In this document: positions 35,201 through 46,709 of the stretch, in pieces
Layout: each line of letters starts with the position of its first letter
Position numbering within the stretch: position 1 is the first letter of the stretch
Assembly: GCA_027924585.1 (NCBI GenBank)
Contig: BSBM01000125.1
Coordinates: 3,167,001-3,231,000 of the forward strand
DNA length: 64,000 bases
From: Larix kaempferi
Lineage: Eukaryota; Streptophyta; Pinopsida; Pinales; Pinaceae
Reading direction: 5' to 3'
Program-made: the position numbers and the translations under genes
The notes under the pieces: model-generated
Databases searched by the model: none
What the model saw: only the letters and a program-made list of their open reading frames with translations
Told to the model about the DNA's origin: nothing

Positions 35201-36417
35201 CTTACTTATCCCAGCTAGCTGTTTATGAGAGAACCAACCCTTGGAATCAGTCGTGGATCGGGGCAGATACTTTGGCACTCTCTGTGGAGAAACAGGGAGA
35301 ATTGAGAACATATTACCATGCACTCAATTACTCACATGTGCACATCCGTAACAGGGAGGACGCTCTGGTATGGGAGGGGGCACCAAATGGAATGTACACA
35401 CCTAGGAATGGCTACATAAGCTTATGTCACTTCAATAATCCTCGTGCTTTGGTGGGGTGGTGGAGATTTCTTTGGAGGATTAACTGCCCATTGAAACATC
35501 GTATCTTCATGTGGTGCGTTCTTAATGACTCCATCCCTACCTAGGATTTTTTACAACGCAAGAATAGGACGAGACCGGGGTGGTGCACTCTGTGCAAAGC
35601 AAGTGAGGAAACATGTCATCATTTATTCCTGTGCTGCCCATACATGGTGCAGGTTTGGGCGGAGTGCTCCCGACTGACTAACACTATGTTTAATTGGGAT
35701 GGGGATTCAATTCTAGCTGCATGGTCACAATGGTTTAGGGACCCTATTGGCTTGTGCTACAGAAATCTTCCTTTACTGGTGGCATGGGGAATCTGGTTGG
35801 CACGGAATAGAATGGTTTTCAATGATAAACCCTGTACTCCGGTGATCTCTGCGGTACAGATCTGTGGTTTTTTAAAGGCCTATCCACATCACATCAAAAC
35901 TGCTAAACAACGAGAAGTCCTTGCACTTGAGATTGATGACTCCATACCTTGGGGTTTCTATGATGGGTATTCTTCTGAACACAAATGTGGGGGTGGGGCG
36001 ATCCTACATTTATCACGTACCCACTCTTACCACATGTACTGGGGATTGGGGGAGGGTGGAAACAATTATGCTGAATTAATGAGCCTTATGCTGCTTCTAT
36101 TGTTTGCTAGGGAGGTTGATTGTCAACAGCTAAATGTGTATGGTGATTCTATGAATGTCACGAATTGGACATCTGGTACACAACTATGCAGGGATATTAG
36201 ACTTGATAATATTCTACAGAATATTATGGAATTGAAGATGCTCTTCTTACATATTTCTTGCAGACATATATACAGGGAGAACAACCAGGAGGCAGACCAG
36301 GCTGCTAAGGCTGGCAGGGAAATGGCAGTGGGGCTGTGGAAAGTGATTGAACATCGTGATGGGACTGACTATGCATTTTATCATCGAACTTTTATGGACA
36401 CAGTTTTACAGGATTAG
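32269..36417 (+). pseudogene. LINE-B ORF2: endonuclease, reverse transcriptase, zf-RVT, RNase H with two nonsense codons
   Basis: One frame of 1,383 codons is interrupted by TAA at 33175-33177 and TAG at 35542-35544. Endonuclease: MSFNCRGLAG, ILLQETMG, GGDLNFSLG, SSDHFPIFLE. Reverse transcriptase: KDKSPGPDGW, RPISLCNCVYKVVSK, KIDLSKSYDKV, LRQGCPLSPLL and the catalytic FVDD at 34345-34356. The zf-RVT region has CPLKHRIFMW, CTLCKASEETCHHLFLCC. RNase H: FYDGYSSEHKCGGGA, NYAELMSLM, VYGDSMNV, RENNQEADQAAK. The TAG replaces a tryptophan that LINE-A still has (LKSWENLQ versus PT-stop-DFLQ), pointing to TGG to TAG. The TAA fits CAA to TAA. All catalytic motifs remain recognisable. Confidence 0.92.
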
Positions 36418-36770
36418 CTGCTGGAACAGTTTTTTTTCTGTTGATGGCACTATATACTATGGATGGGTTTTTATTTTTGGATACTCTAGAAAGGCTGCGC
36501 CCTTTCATACTCTTTAGTTTATGGTACTTTTTTGGAAAACAGGAGGATCGGGGATCCAACTGTTTCTTTTTTTTTTATATTTGTTCTTATGCCATATTTT
36601 GATATGTGGATTTTATACTGTACCTATTGGCCATATAATGGTTTTTGATGAACTCATTGGACTGCAAAACTGAAACTTTTTTGCTACTAATGTAACGTCC
36701 TGCAATGGATGAACACATGCTATACGCATATACAGAATGTAATTTTTCACCTCTGATGAATAAAATTACG

Positions 36771-36790
36771 TTTTTTTCTTGGGAAAAAAA
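36771..36790 (+). other. LINE-B 3'-terminal hairpin motif
   Basis: The element ends TTTTTTTCTTGGGAAAAAAA, immediately before the right target-site duplication. It can form a U/A stem with a C-G closing pair and a TTGG loop, and it matches the LINE-A end. Confidence 0.7.
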
Positions 36791-36804
36791 ATGTAAATTA
36801 ATTT

Positions 36805-37150
36805 AATCCTGAAAAGAAAATAATTATAATCATGAAATAATTAATAATAAAAAACAGTAATATTTATGGAAAATATGGGGAAACTATTTATCAATGTAAG
36901 ATGTGAAATGACATTTGTAAATATATTTGATATTATCAAAGCATGGAGGTAAAAAACATATAATGTATACAATGAAGAAAAATAATAACAAAAAAAGTTA
37001 AATATTTTGGAATTGGATATACAATGAAGAAAAATAATAACAAAAAAAGTTAAATATTTTGGAATTGGAATTTCTATTGAACACATACAGAAACAATATA
37101 TAGGAATAACTTTGATTTCGAAGGAAATGTACAAAGCAATGAGTTTCATA
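36805..37150. repeat. AT-rich flank with a 52-bp tandem duplication
   Basis: A 52-base unit starting TATACAATGAAGAAAAATAA occurs head to tail at 36966-37017 and 37018-37069, essentially without change. The minus ORF spanning it repeats the same peptide and is not a gene. Confidence 0.85.
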
Positions 37151-37159
37151 GATCATGAT

Positions 37160-38200
37160 TCACTATGTTGACTTTGATTGGATATGGTTGACTTTGGTTG
37201 ATTATAATTCCATTATTGTTTTACTGTTTTTGAATTTGGTTGAATATGGTTGACTTTGTTAGACTATGGCTAACTTTAGTTGAACATAGTTAACGATGGT
37301 TGTTTACTAGTTGACTTTGGTTGACAATTGTTGATCATCGTTAACTAAAAATGACCATAATTGACCATGGTTGAATTTGGTAAACCATGATTGAATTTCA
37401 TTAAATTTGGTTTACCATGCTTGACTTTTGCTTGAACATGGTAGACCTTGGTTGATTAATTTACCATGGTTGACTTTTGCGACCATGGTTAGATGTGGTT
37501 GACTTTGGATGGCCACAATTAACTTTGGTTGATCATGGTTAACCTTGTTTTTCCATGATTGATGATTGGTTGACCTCGTTTGAATTTTCCATATGGTTGA
37601 CAATGGTTGACCAAGGTTGGCTACAGTTATTTGTGGTTGACCATGGTTGACTATGCTTGACCATGTTCAACTATGGTTGACTTTGGGTGGCCATAATTGA
37701 CTTTGGTTTACGTTGGTTAACCATGGTTGACCATGTTTGACTATGGTTGACTTTAGCTGGCCATAGTTAACATTGGTTTACTATGGTTGAGCATGATTCA
37801 CTTTGGTAACTTTTTTTTACTATGGTTAACTTGGGTTTACTAATTGACTATGGTTGACTATTGTTGACTATGGTTGACTTTATTTTGTTGTAATTTAAAA
37901 TAGATAACTTTGTTTGACTATGGTTGAGTTTGGTTGGCTAATTGACTATGATTGAGTATTGTTTACCATGGTTGACCTGGTCATCCATTGTTGACTTTGG
38001 TTAACCATCGCTGACCATGGTTTACTTAGGTTGACTTTCGTAGAGCATAGTTCACTATGTTGACTTTCATTGAGTATAGTTGACTTTGGTCGATCATGGT
38101 AGAGTATGGGTAACCACGATTGAATGCGGTTGACTTTAGTTAAATTTGGTTGACTTTGGTTGGCCATAATTGACTTTGGTTTACCCCGGTTAACTCTACC
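37160..38200 (+). repeat. 10-bp minisatellite rich in W-box cores
   Basis: The unit is close to CTATGGTTGA or CCATGGTTGA, repeated with many substitutions but strikingly constant 10-base phasing. For example TTGAC cores start at 37637, 37647, 37657, 37677, 37697, 37727, 37737 and 37747. TTGAC followed by C or T is the W-box bound by WRKY transcription factors. There is no adjacent gene for it to regulate. Minus-strand ORFs in it (37412-37603, 37946-38269) are compositional. Confidence 0.85.
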
Positions 38201-38269
38201 TTGGTCAACCATAGGAAAATGTTGAAGAAGGTCAATCCAAGCTTGACTTTGAACCATGGTGGACTTCAA

Positions 38270-39000
38270 TCCACAACCATACTTTTACAAGTGATTGATT
38301 GACATTGACCCATAGTTGACTTCAATCCGTAGGTGACTTTTAATCAATGTTGACTTTAATCCATGGTTGACTTTTAAGCAAGGATGACTTCAATCCAAGG
38401 TTGATTACAATCGAAGGTTGACTTCAATCCATGGTTGAATCCAATCCAATGCTTGAATTCATTCCTTGGTTCCCTTCTTTCCATAGTTGACTTCAATCCA
38501 TAGTTGATATTTAAGCAAAGTGGACTTCAATCCATTGTTGACTTCAAGCCAAGGTTGACTTGAATCCATATTTGACTTCACTCCATGGTAAAATTTTAAG
38601 AAAGCTTGACTTCAATCCATGGTTGACTTCAATCCAAGGTTGACTTCAATTTGTGGTTGACCTCAGTCCATTAACAATATTAATATTGCTAAATTCAATC
38701 CAAGGTTGACTTTAATCCAAGGTAGACTTCAATCCAAGGTAGAATTCAATATTAGTTAATATGGCTTGCTTCATTGGTGACGTTGATGTACTGTAATCTA
38801 TAGTTGAATTTAATCCATAGTTGAACCATTGTAACTTTAATCCATAGTTGACTTTAAGCATGTTGGCTTTAATCCATGTTGGATTTAATGCAGGTTAATT
38901 TTAATCAAGGTTGAATGTAATGAATGTTGACTTTATACCATGTTGAGTTTAATCCTTTGTTCACTTTAATCAATTGTTGACTTTAATCCATTGTTGACCA
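38270..39000 (+). repeat. 17-bp minisatellite, TTGACTTCAATCCAAGG type
   Basis: Units such as TTGACTTTAATCCATGG, TTGACTTCAATCCAAGG and TTGACTTCAATTTGTGG follow head to tail, clearest around 38350-38690, and decay towards 39000. The TTGAC core is shared with the neighbouring 10-bp array, which suggests one array grew out of the other. Confidence 0.8.
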
Positions 39001-41770
39001 ATGTATAGCATGGTAAGAGTTGAAGGGCACAAAATGTTGGTTCACTTGGTTATGTATGCATGACTTTACATATTAACATCAAATATAACAAACACTTTTA
39101 TGGTTACTATGTGTAAGCAAAATCACTATTTTTTGGGTCACATTGTTAAGGTTTAGTTGATTATATTTGCAACTTAGCTCTACCATGATTGAATTTGGTT
39201 TACTATGATTATACTTTGTTGAATTTGATGAAATCAAAACTAGGTTAGGTTGACTTTGGTTATAAAATTGTGGGTGACATTGGATAAATTTGGATAACTT
39301 TTGTGTATTATGTTCCATTATATATTTAAGTGGGTTCATTTCCTTGTGGTTGCTTATGGTGTTTTATGAATGACTATATATTTAACTTGGGTGTAGCATG
39401 GTTGATTGTAAAGCTAAGTTTGGTGTGCCGTGGATGTTTATCTTTTTAACTTTGGTGAACCTAGCTTATGTATGCATGATTTTTAATATTATCATGAAAT
39501 ATAACAACCACTTGTATGATTACTTGTATGCTTACAATGTGCAAGGAAGATCATGAAGTTTATGGTCACATTAATAAGGTTTAGGATTATATTCATAACT
39601 TAGGTGTACCATGATTGACGAAAGTTGGATTAATGAAAGTTGAGCATGTTTAACAATGGCTCATCTTGACAAAGTTTGACAATGCTAATTAATGTTAACA
39701 TTAAATTAACATTAATGTTAACGGTACCATTAATTTTAATCTTAACTTTCATGTTATCCTTGTAAGTATAAATATTTAAAAAATTAATAATATTAAGATT
39801 AGAATAATGATAATGTTAACATTGATATCAATGTTAAGATTAAGATTAAGATTAATATGGTTTAAAAATATGAATAAATTTTATTAATCATGATTGATTA
39901 TATATTTAACTTTATTGTAATATGGTTGATTATATTTTTTACTAATAAATTTTATAAACTTATAGTTTTTAAACAACATTAATCTACAAATATTTTATAT
40001 CTATCTATAATAAATAAATCGCTAAAGATTAATTCCTTTCTTTATTTGTTAAAATTATCCCTCACAATATTAAATTATCTTTGATTTACATTTAAGATGC
40101 ATGATAAAATAATAGTAAACATAAATAAAATCCATTAAAATAATAGTAAACATAAATAAAATCCATTATAATAACTTAATAATGTTGTATATATAACTTT
40201 TCTGAATACTTTTTGTATGTAAATAGAAGAAATTTCAAATAATATAAGATATTTTTAGTTAAAATAAAAAATTTAAAATTAAGATAAATTTAAGTTGATT
40301 TATTTAAATTTTAAGAATTATATAATTAAGAGTGTAATAATAAATTAATGCCCAGTAATAAAAATAATTTATTTAAATTATGAATTGGGCGCTGGCACTT
40401 GCATTTGCCTATAGTTTTTCCTTGTCATCTAGAGGGGTATTGATGCATAATCCATTCTGTTTTATGGCCATGACAAGCTCGCCCTGTGTAGAATAAAAGT
40501 TTTCTTCACTTAAAATGAGCTCATCAGGAATAGAGTTATGTTTGTAGGAATAAGACAATACTACCATTTAATATGGTTCTCAATAATAACCTTAGAATCA
40601 TGTATCCCTAGGGTTCTTGTACATAAGCTGGGTTCTTCAAGGGCAACAACTTCTATCAAGGCATGAGGGCAGTTTAGTAAAGTACTTTTCCTAACTTGAT
40701 AGGAAAAGTGTTCTGTTCAATACCTAATAAATCTCTACATCTCTACTATACAATAATAAAAATAATAGCATTGTCTCATTTGTCTCATCTGAGTATAAAA
40801 TTAAGCTACCACAGAAATCAAATTTAATTTCATTCATCATTTTGGTCTAACACCAACCCTTTTTATTTCTAGCTAGTAGTGTGGCAGATGAAGTAGTTTA
40901 ATCTCTGTTCAATAACCTCTTCATCGACTAGAGGGATAATAATAGCTGGGCTAGGCACTAATACACACCTGGTTGGGCCTAATACGCCATCCTCATAAAT
41001 AGTAGCACTCGGTCGGATGTTATGCTACCATCGGGAAAGCAAGGGTGGAAATGCGAAAACCATAAGGGAGAGGAAGGAGCCGTTAAGCAGCTCACCCAAA
41101 GAATGAGGGTGAGGGGCGAGTGGAATAGAATATTGAATTCGATATGCTTCCGCTTCACGTTATGCTTTTGCTTCACTAGAAAGAATATTGCAATAAAAAT
41201 TTTACAACCATTTAAAGGTGTTACATAAAATATAAAATAAAACCATATTTGAAGATTCTGAATATAATGCTACCATCAATGTCATCAATCACTATTGGTC
41301 TATGTGCTTGTAAACCCAAAATTCTGTAACTTCGAGCACTCTCCCATGTCTAGTACTCAGAGATTAAGGTAGCTGCAAATCCAGGAGCGAGAGTTGGGAA
41401 AATTAAATTGTCCACCTACCTTAATTCACACATGATCAAAATTGATTTATTCAACAAGTGCTTCCCAAACTCAATGCAAATCGACGATCTGGAACCTATA
41501 TTACCTTCCAGCCCTTCTAAGAACATAATTAGCAACTCGCAAAGGAAATTAACAAGAAAAATATCATAGATTCAATGTTTTTGTTGCTCCAATTACCTTG
41601 TATCTCTGGTGAGCTTGTATAAATCAATGGATGCTCGCACACAAACTTCAGGTTTTCTCTGTTTTTCAGTTTTGTCCTAATTGATAGAGATCGTGTATGC
41701 CATCAACCACCCTATGCAATAACGTCTAATTGAAGCACACCAACCACAACCAGGGCTCATACTGTCACTG
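39001..41770. other. Decayed repeat then AT-rich DNA, no gene seen
   Basis: Scattered TTGAC/TGGTTGA motifs fade until about 39670. From 39680 to 39860 there are alternating TTAACATTAA phrases. A 32-base AT-rich unit (AATAGTAAACATAAATAAAATCCATT) is duplicated near 40108-40170. The stretch 40380-41230 is more balanced in base composition but shows no recognisable coding sequence. Confidence 0.45.
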
Positions 41771-41778
41771 TTATTTAC

Positions 41779-42112
41779 AATTAATGAGCTCAAATATTTC
41801 TCTCAACGTATCCTCGTAGTACCGTTGGCCGGGCAATGCTATTTTGGTGATTTCGCTGAGGTAACTGATGACCAACAGCGTCACATCTTCGTCTGGGTGA
41901 CTCATAAGTTCTGGATTTATCAATGAATTCATTGATGCAAGCATTGCACAAAAGATTGATCCAGGAGACAACGTGTTCACAAAAAATAAATAGGTCTCCA
42001 CATTCTGATCTAAAGCTTGAAGTAGTTCAGTCTTGGAGCTAGTTGGCTGTTCCAACCGTTTCCCTGCTAAACAGACTTTACGCTCCAGTTCTTCGTCTCC
42101 CACACCACCCAT
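41779..42112 (-). CDS. PDS5: PDS5-like cohesin regulator, first coding exon only
   Basis: The ATG at 42112 opens a 111-codon exon ending at a GT donor (minus-strand sequence …ATT followed by GTAAAT at 41778-41773). The peptide follows the N-terminus of plant PDS5 proteins: LERKVCLAGKRLEQPTSSKT, ELLQALDQNVETYL, a hydrophobic helix, HPDEDVTLLVISYLSEITKI, and YYEDTLREIFELIN. PDS5 is a HEAT-repeat cohesin partner in sister-chromatid cohesion. No following exon could be recognised downstream within the window. It is either the start of a gene with very long introns or an orphan fragment. The sequence upstream looks like a plausible 5' UTR without further ATGs close by. Confidence 0.6.
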
Positions 42113-42424
42113 TTTTTCGTCAGAAGAAAATCAATTGCAGCGAAGGAATTAATCTTGCACCTAGAAACCAAAGACTGGACCTCTCTGCTCTGTAAAATTT
42201 GTCAGACCTGATTATACCTGTAATGAAAAAGTAATTGGTTAAATACGAATTTAATAATTCCATCACAATAACATTTAGCTACATTTTAATCTGCTTCTGG
42301 TACAATCAGAGTTATCGAGATACAAGAATCAATCAAGCAAATCAAACCAGAATCAATCAGGAAAATCAAACCTCTACTGTAAGATTGAGGACCATGCCAT
42401 CCAAAAACGCACCCATGCCATCCT

Positions 42425-42517
42425 ATCATCTATACTAGCTGCCACAAAAGTTATCCATGGACTAAATGCTCCGATCATCTATACTAGCTGCCACAAAAGT
42501 TATCCATGGACTAAATG
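42425..42517 (+). repeat. 49-bp tandem duplication
   Basis: A unit starting ATCATCTATACTAGCTGCCA occurs at 42425-42473 and 42474-42517, nearly unchanged. It is followed on the plus strand by a short open stretch (VIHGLNDTIVLGNVPLFPPD) that I do not recognise. Confidence 0.85.
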
Positions 42518-42839
42518 ATACGATTGTTTTGGGAAATGTACCACTGTTTCCTCCAGATCTTGCTACAAGCTTTGACGACAGAAAAAAGGGCGACATCAAA
42601 AGGATTGAGAAGTGTAGCGCTTTCACTACTTGAATGTGGAGTATTTGGTCCAACAGAGAGGGTCAAAATTTCAACATTCTGCAAACAAGGCATGGTAATA
42701 TTTTACATGCGTGTTGACTTTTTAAGTATAAATACAAATAAGGCATTCAAAATTACACGATACTATTCATTCATGTTTTCCTTTTTTAAGTTCAAATATC
42801 TAATATATTTTGGTCACCTCAATGGTGTATAACGTTTAT

Positions 42840-45487
42840 GATGATCTGGATTAGATTTAGGCTATGCAGGGGACTGAGTTGTGACAAGTAGCCTATCATG
42901 ACATGCCCATTCAAAAAAATTTGTTCATGCTTAGTCACCATGTTCCATTCCATATGTTGTTGAATTTCAAATAGTTGTGAATTTAATAAGCCGGGGATTT
43001 TTCCACTAAATTTAATTAAAATAAATTAAGATTAATATTTTTTTTTAGCCTTACATGCATATAAAAACAAAAAAACACACATACGGCAGCTTAACATTTT
43101 TCGGTGTTGAATTTTTATTTGACATGTTGAGTCGAATTTGAGTTAAAAACAATAGCTTAACATTTTTTAGTGTTGATTTTTTATTTGACATGTTGGGTCA
43201 AATATGAGTTAAAAAAACTCTTATAATTGTGTTTCTTTTAAAACTTATGAGGCTATAATAAAATTTACTTAATTTTACAAATTAAATCTAATGAATTAAT
43301 GAATTTTATAATGGTTTTTTTTGCATTGTCAAACTTTTTTTATCACAAAAATGAACTCAAGTAACTTAGGATCGAGATTAACCTCATTGTATTGACCATG
43401 AATTTGATAACACTATGGGTACTTCCAAATGTGGGTTGTACTATTGTTTTTTAAAGCATAAAGTTGTGCAAGTATTGTTATTCTATGAGTCTTTTGAAGA
43501 TTAAACAAGGCATATTTTGTGAGTTGTGTATAACCAATGTTTAATAATATTTTATCAATTAATATTTATTTAATTGATACTACACATATCTCCCTAGCAT
43601 TATATATTGGCAAACTGGTTTCAAGAGACTATACTTCACTAACAAATAAAAGTTGATTTGGCACTACAACATTTATTGTAATATTTTATTTTTAACATAA
43701 AAATAATATAATTTATATTAAATTTAGATTTGTTTTTGTCCACACTTATTTGTTTGAAAAAAATGATTAAGATTTATTTTAAACTAAAAAATTGGCGTTT
43801 TCTTTATATATTAGTCTTGTTCTTGCTTCACAACATATATTATATGATATGATGTCTCATTCTTTTCTTTCCCATATATATAATGTACATTTATTGATGT
43901 ATATAAAATATATTTTCCAATGTATGCAATGTATTTTTGAAGGAGTTATATTTTTATGTTTACAATATTGAATAAATCAACACCCAAAATATTTCAAGTG
44001 TATATATTCCCAATAACATATAAGGGAGAAGATAAATAAAAATAGGAAAGTATATGTTAATAGAATAGTTTGTAATGCCAACATGAATTAAATAGTAGTG
44101 CTCATTACATTAATATTATATATAAAATGTAAAATGAAATGGTAATAAAAAATTATATATATATATATATATATATATTTCAATTTTAGTAAATAATGTT
44201 ATTAATTAAATATTATTAATTAAGATTGATTAAAATGGTTCACCATTGTGTTCAAGTTAAATAGTAATATTAGTACTAACTCAAACATCATCTTTATAAA
44301 AGAAAATCATAAAAATATCTAAAATTTTAATATTAATATTAGTATAACATAAAATTTTCATATTAGCAAATCAAACATGACTCCAAATTTCAATATCTTT
44401 TTTTTATGATAGATTTTATCTTCACCATTATTTTATTTGAACATTTTATCATTATATATTATTGCTTGAAGAGTTAAAAACATGAACTACATGTCCCTTT
44501 TTAAAGTTTTTTAAGAAAGATTAGACATTAGATACTACAAATGAGCACATCATTGGGTTTTCTTTATTTTAACTTTTAAAGAAAACTAGGCATAATATAC
44601 TAGAAATGAGTACATCATTGGGACTCATGGTGGTGTGCTCATAATTGACTTTAATATTTGACCATTAAGATAAGCTCAAGTTCACTTGAAGCCACTTAAT
44701 TAAGATGTAAGGAAATGAACTTGGAATGGTTATTGGATTATGACTCTGATTCATGTGTTTATGTTATTGTTCTTTCATATTTCCTCTGTATATAGTAACC
44801 ATCTCTTCGTTAATTTTCATCTCATTGCTTTGTACTACTTTCTAGAGCGTTAAGAGAGATATGCTAGTGCATGCTAGGTCCAAAGATGTAGAACTATTTC
44901 GAACAATGACTTCTCTAAGTTGCTTTGTTTTCATGTGTTCTTCAATAATTACTCTTTCATTGTTTCCACTTTACCAATTTTTTATAAGGAATACATTGGC
45001 CTCTCCTATTTCATGTTGCATATTTTTTCATGTATTTGATAATATTATTACGCTATGACAACCATTTTCTACCCATAGTATTCATCACTTTTGTTTTATA
45101 TGCATTAAATACCAAAAAATTATTATTATAATTTTGAAATATACATTGTCCTATATGTGTATGTAAACGTTATATCACTCATAATTATGGAAGGTTTTGT
45201 CTTTTGTCACAACATATTCTTTGAAGTACACCACAATATTGAGGAATCCCAAAATATGACATACTCCTTGATGAACGCCGCAATGTGACAGAACAATTAA
45301 ATAACATAATAGGTTGACATAAGCAAATCGAGATAATCATCAAAATAGATAAAACCATATTAATATCTCTATGTGCTATCAATATAATAATTTTTTATAC
45401 TATACTATAATATTATAATTAAATAATAATATTTTGAATTAACTTATTATTATTATTATTATTATTATTGTAAGCTTCAAAGTTCTA
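42840..45487. other. AT-rich DNA without a gene; simple repeats
   Basis: It holds a 64-base imperfect tandem duplication (about 43087-43150 and 43151-43214, each beginning AGCTTAACATTTTT), an (AT)n run at about 44153-44179 and an (ATT)n run at about 45445-45470. No coding sequence was recognised. Confidence 0.5.
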
Positions 45488-45978
45488 TTAAATAGTGGAA
45501 ATAAAAAATACATAGGGAGGAGATGTCTTTGGTGGTCTAAGAATATCGAACCACCAACCCAGAAAAACAAAAAGATCAAAGTGGCTGAAACCATAGTTAC
45601 CAGACCTCTGCTCAGGGCAGGGAGAGTCAGTATGTTCAGGGGAGGAACAGAGTCTATACAAGCTCATATAAAAACAACTGAAATATACAAAATTTATGAG
45701 CAAATTATAACAAAAATACTGAAAGTCGCAATTTGCCTCCGGAACATTATTAACTTGTTGTAGTTTCATTGGGAGGGATCTCTTCAAGAATCGGACAGCT
45801 GAAATTGTCCTCCTCATCACGTTCTTATCCGACTGCTTGACTGGCTAGGGTTCTACCTTGCACCAGGGAAGAACAATCTTCTCATTTTCACCATGAACTC
45901 TTTTAACTGACATCTGTCCAATTGTGGAAGGGATGGGGAAGGTGTTCACCGCTAGCTCCTTTCCATGCGGTTCTGAGA

Positions 45979-46480
45979 TCACTGGATCAGTGTCACATCC
46001 CCCTGCAGTTGCAGAATTCTACCTAGGCCTTCCACTGCATCCATGCTGCTACCACCGGCATGGATGCCACCTACATGGCTACCACCGGCGTGGCTGCCAC
46101 CAACATGGCTCCCTCCATCATGGCTCCCTCCGGCATGGCTTTCGCCAGCATAAGTTTGGCCCATGAAGGTGGTCTCCAAATTTCCTACCAGACCTTCCAT
46201 TTGAGCCAAGTGAGCCTTCATGGTCTGAGTTGTGTTTCTATCCTTGTCCCAGTTGGCCTTAGTGTCCTCCATGAGGGCCCATCATATTCTTGAAGAGTCA
46301 GTAATGGTTGATGCAGCCCTCATTCTTCCCAGAAGAGTGGTGGTCGGCTAGCAGGCGGGATTCCCAGTTTTCAACGAGTAGCCGAACTGGGATGGAGACC
46401 CCCTCCTCATATCCATCAATAGCAACCCAGTACTGGTTATTGACGGTGCGACTAGCTCTTCATCTGCGTGACTTCCCTCT
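45979..46480 (-). pseudogene. LTR-retrotransposon gag-like relic with a 5-residue repeat
   Basis: Minus-strand pieces read NNQYWVAIDGYEEGVSIPVR and LLVENWESRLL (about 46460-46360), and then, in a different frame, an ORF (46272-45979) with NTTQTMKAHLAQMEGLVGNL and a run of GGSHA/GGSHV/GGIHA repeats encoded by a 15-base unit. The charged helix followed by low-complexity repeats looks like the start of a plant gag polyprotein, broken by stops and a frameshift. No protease, integrase or reverse transcriptase follows. The region 45488-45850 downstream could be a remnant LTR, but no termini were identified. The family is uncertain. Confidence 0.35.
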
Positions 46481-46709
46481 CTGTCTCAACATGGTAGCAA
46501 AGCGCTAGGGACCCCTACCAGAAATTGAGTTCGGGGATGGAGGCAAAGCATCAAGGAGCACATAAATTCTAGCTGGAGTCGCACAACCAAATGGCTTGAA
46601 CATACCCTAGTGACCCCTTGCAACATCTTAAACCTATGCCCGTAGGAGGCCATTAGAGCCACACGCATGAGCAGCATGGTGGTGGTACTTAGAGGACTGA
46701 ACTAGGTTG

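Larger units (their letters stand above)
29999..36788 (+). mobile_element. LINE-B: full-length L1-type non-LTR retrotransposon with target-site duplication
   Basis: The element is bounded by the 16-base duplication AAATGTAAATTAATTT at 29983-29998 and 36789-36804. The order is 5' UTR of about 275 bases, ORF1 (30275-32269), ORF2 (32269-36417), a 3' UTR of about 370 bases and the terminal hairpin motif. Both ORFs keep one reading frame throughout, with no frameshift, and are interrupted only by two nonsense codons each. The intact duplication and frames mark a relatively young insertion. It lies head to head with LINE-A. Confidence 0.95.

Noticed and set aside
36841-37149. Minus ORF with a repeated hydrophobic peptide
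   Set aside because: It translates the 52-bp tandem duplication.
37160-39000. W-box cluster as a defence-gene promoter
   Set aside because: No gene starts nearby, and the cores arise from tandem amplification. Treated as a repeat with possible binding capacity only.
37160-39000. CRISPR-like array
   Set aside because: Units are 10 and 17 bases, contiguous and without spacers, and the DNA is eukaryotic.
46060-46293. Plus-strand His/Gly- or Met/Ala-rich ORFs
   Set aside because: They are other frames of the 15-base repeat that encodes GGSHA on the minus strand. They have no independent support.
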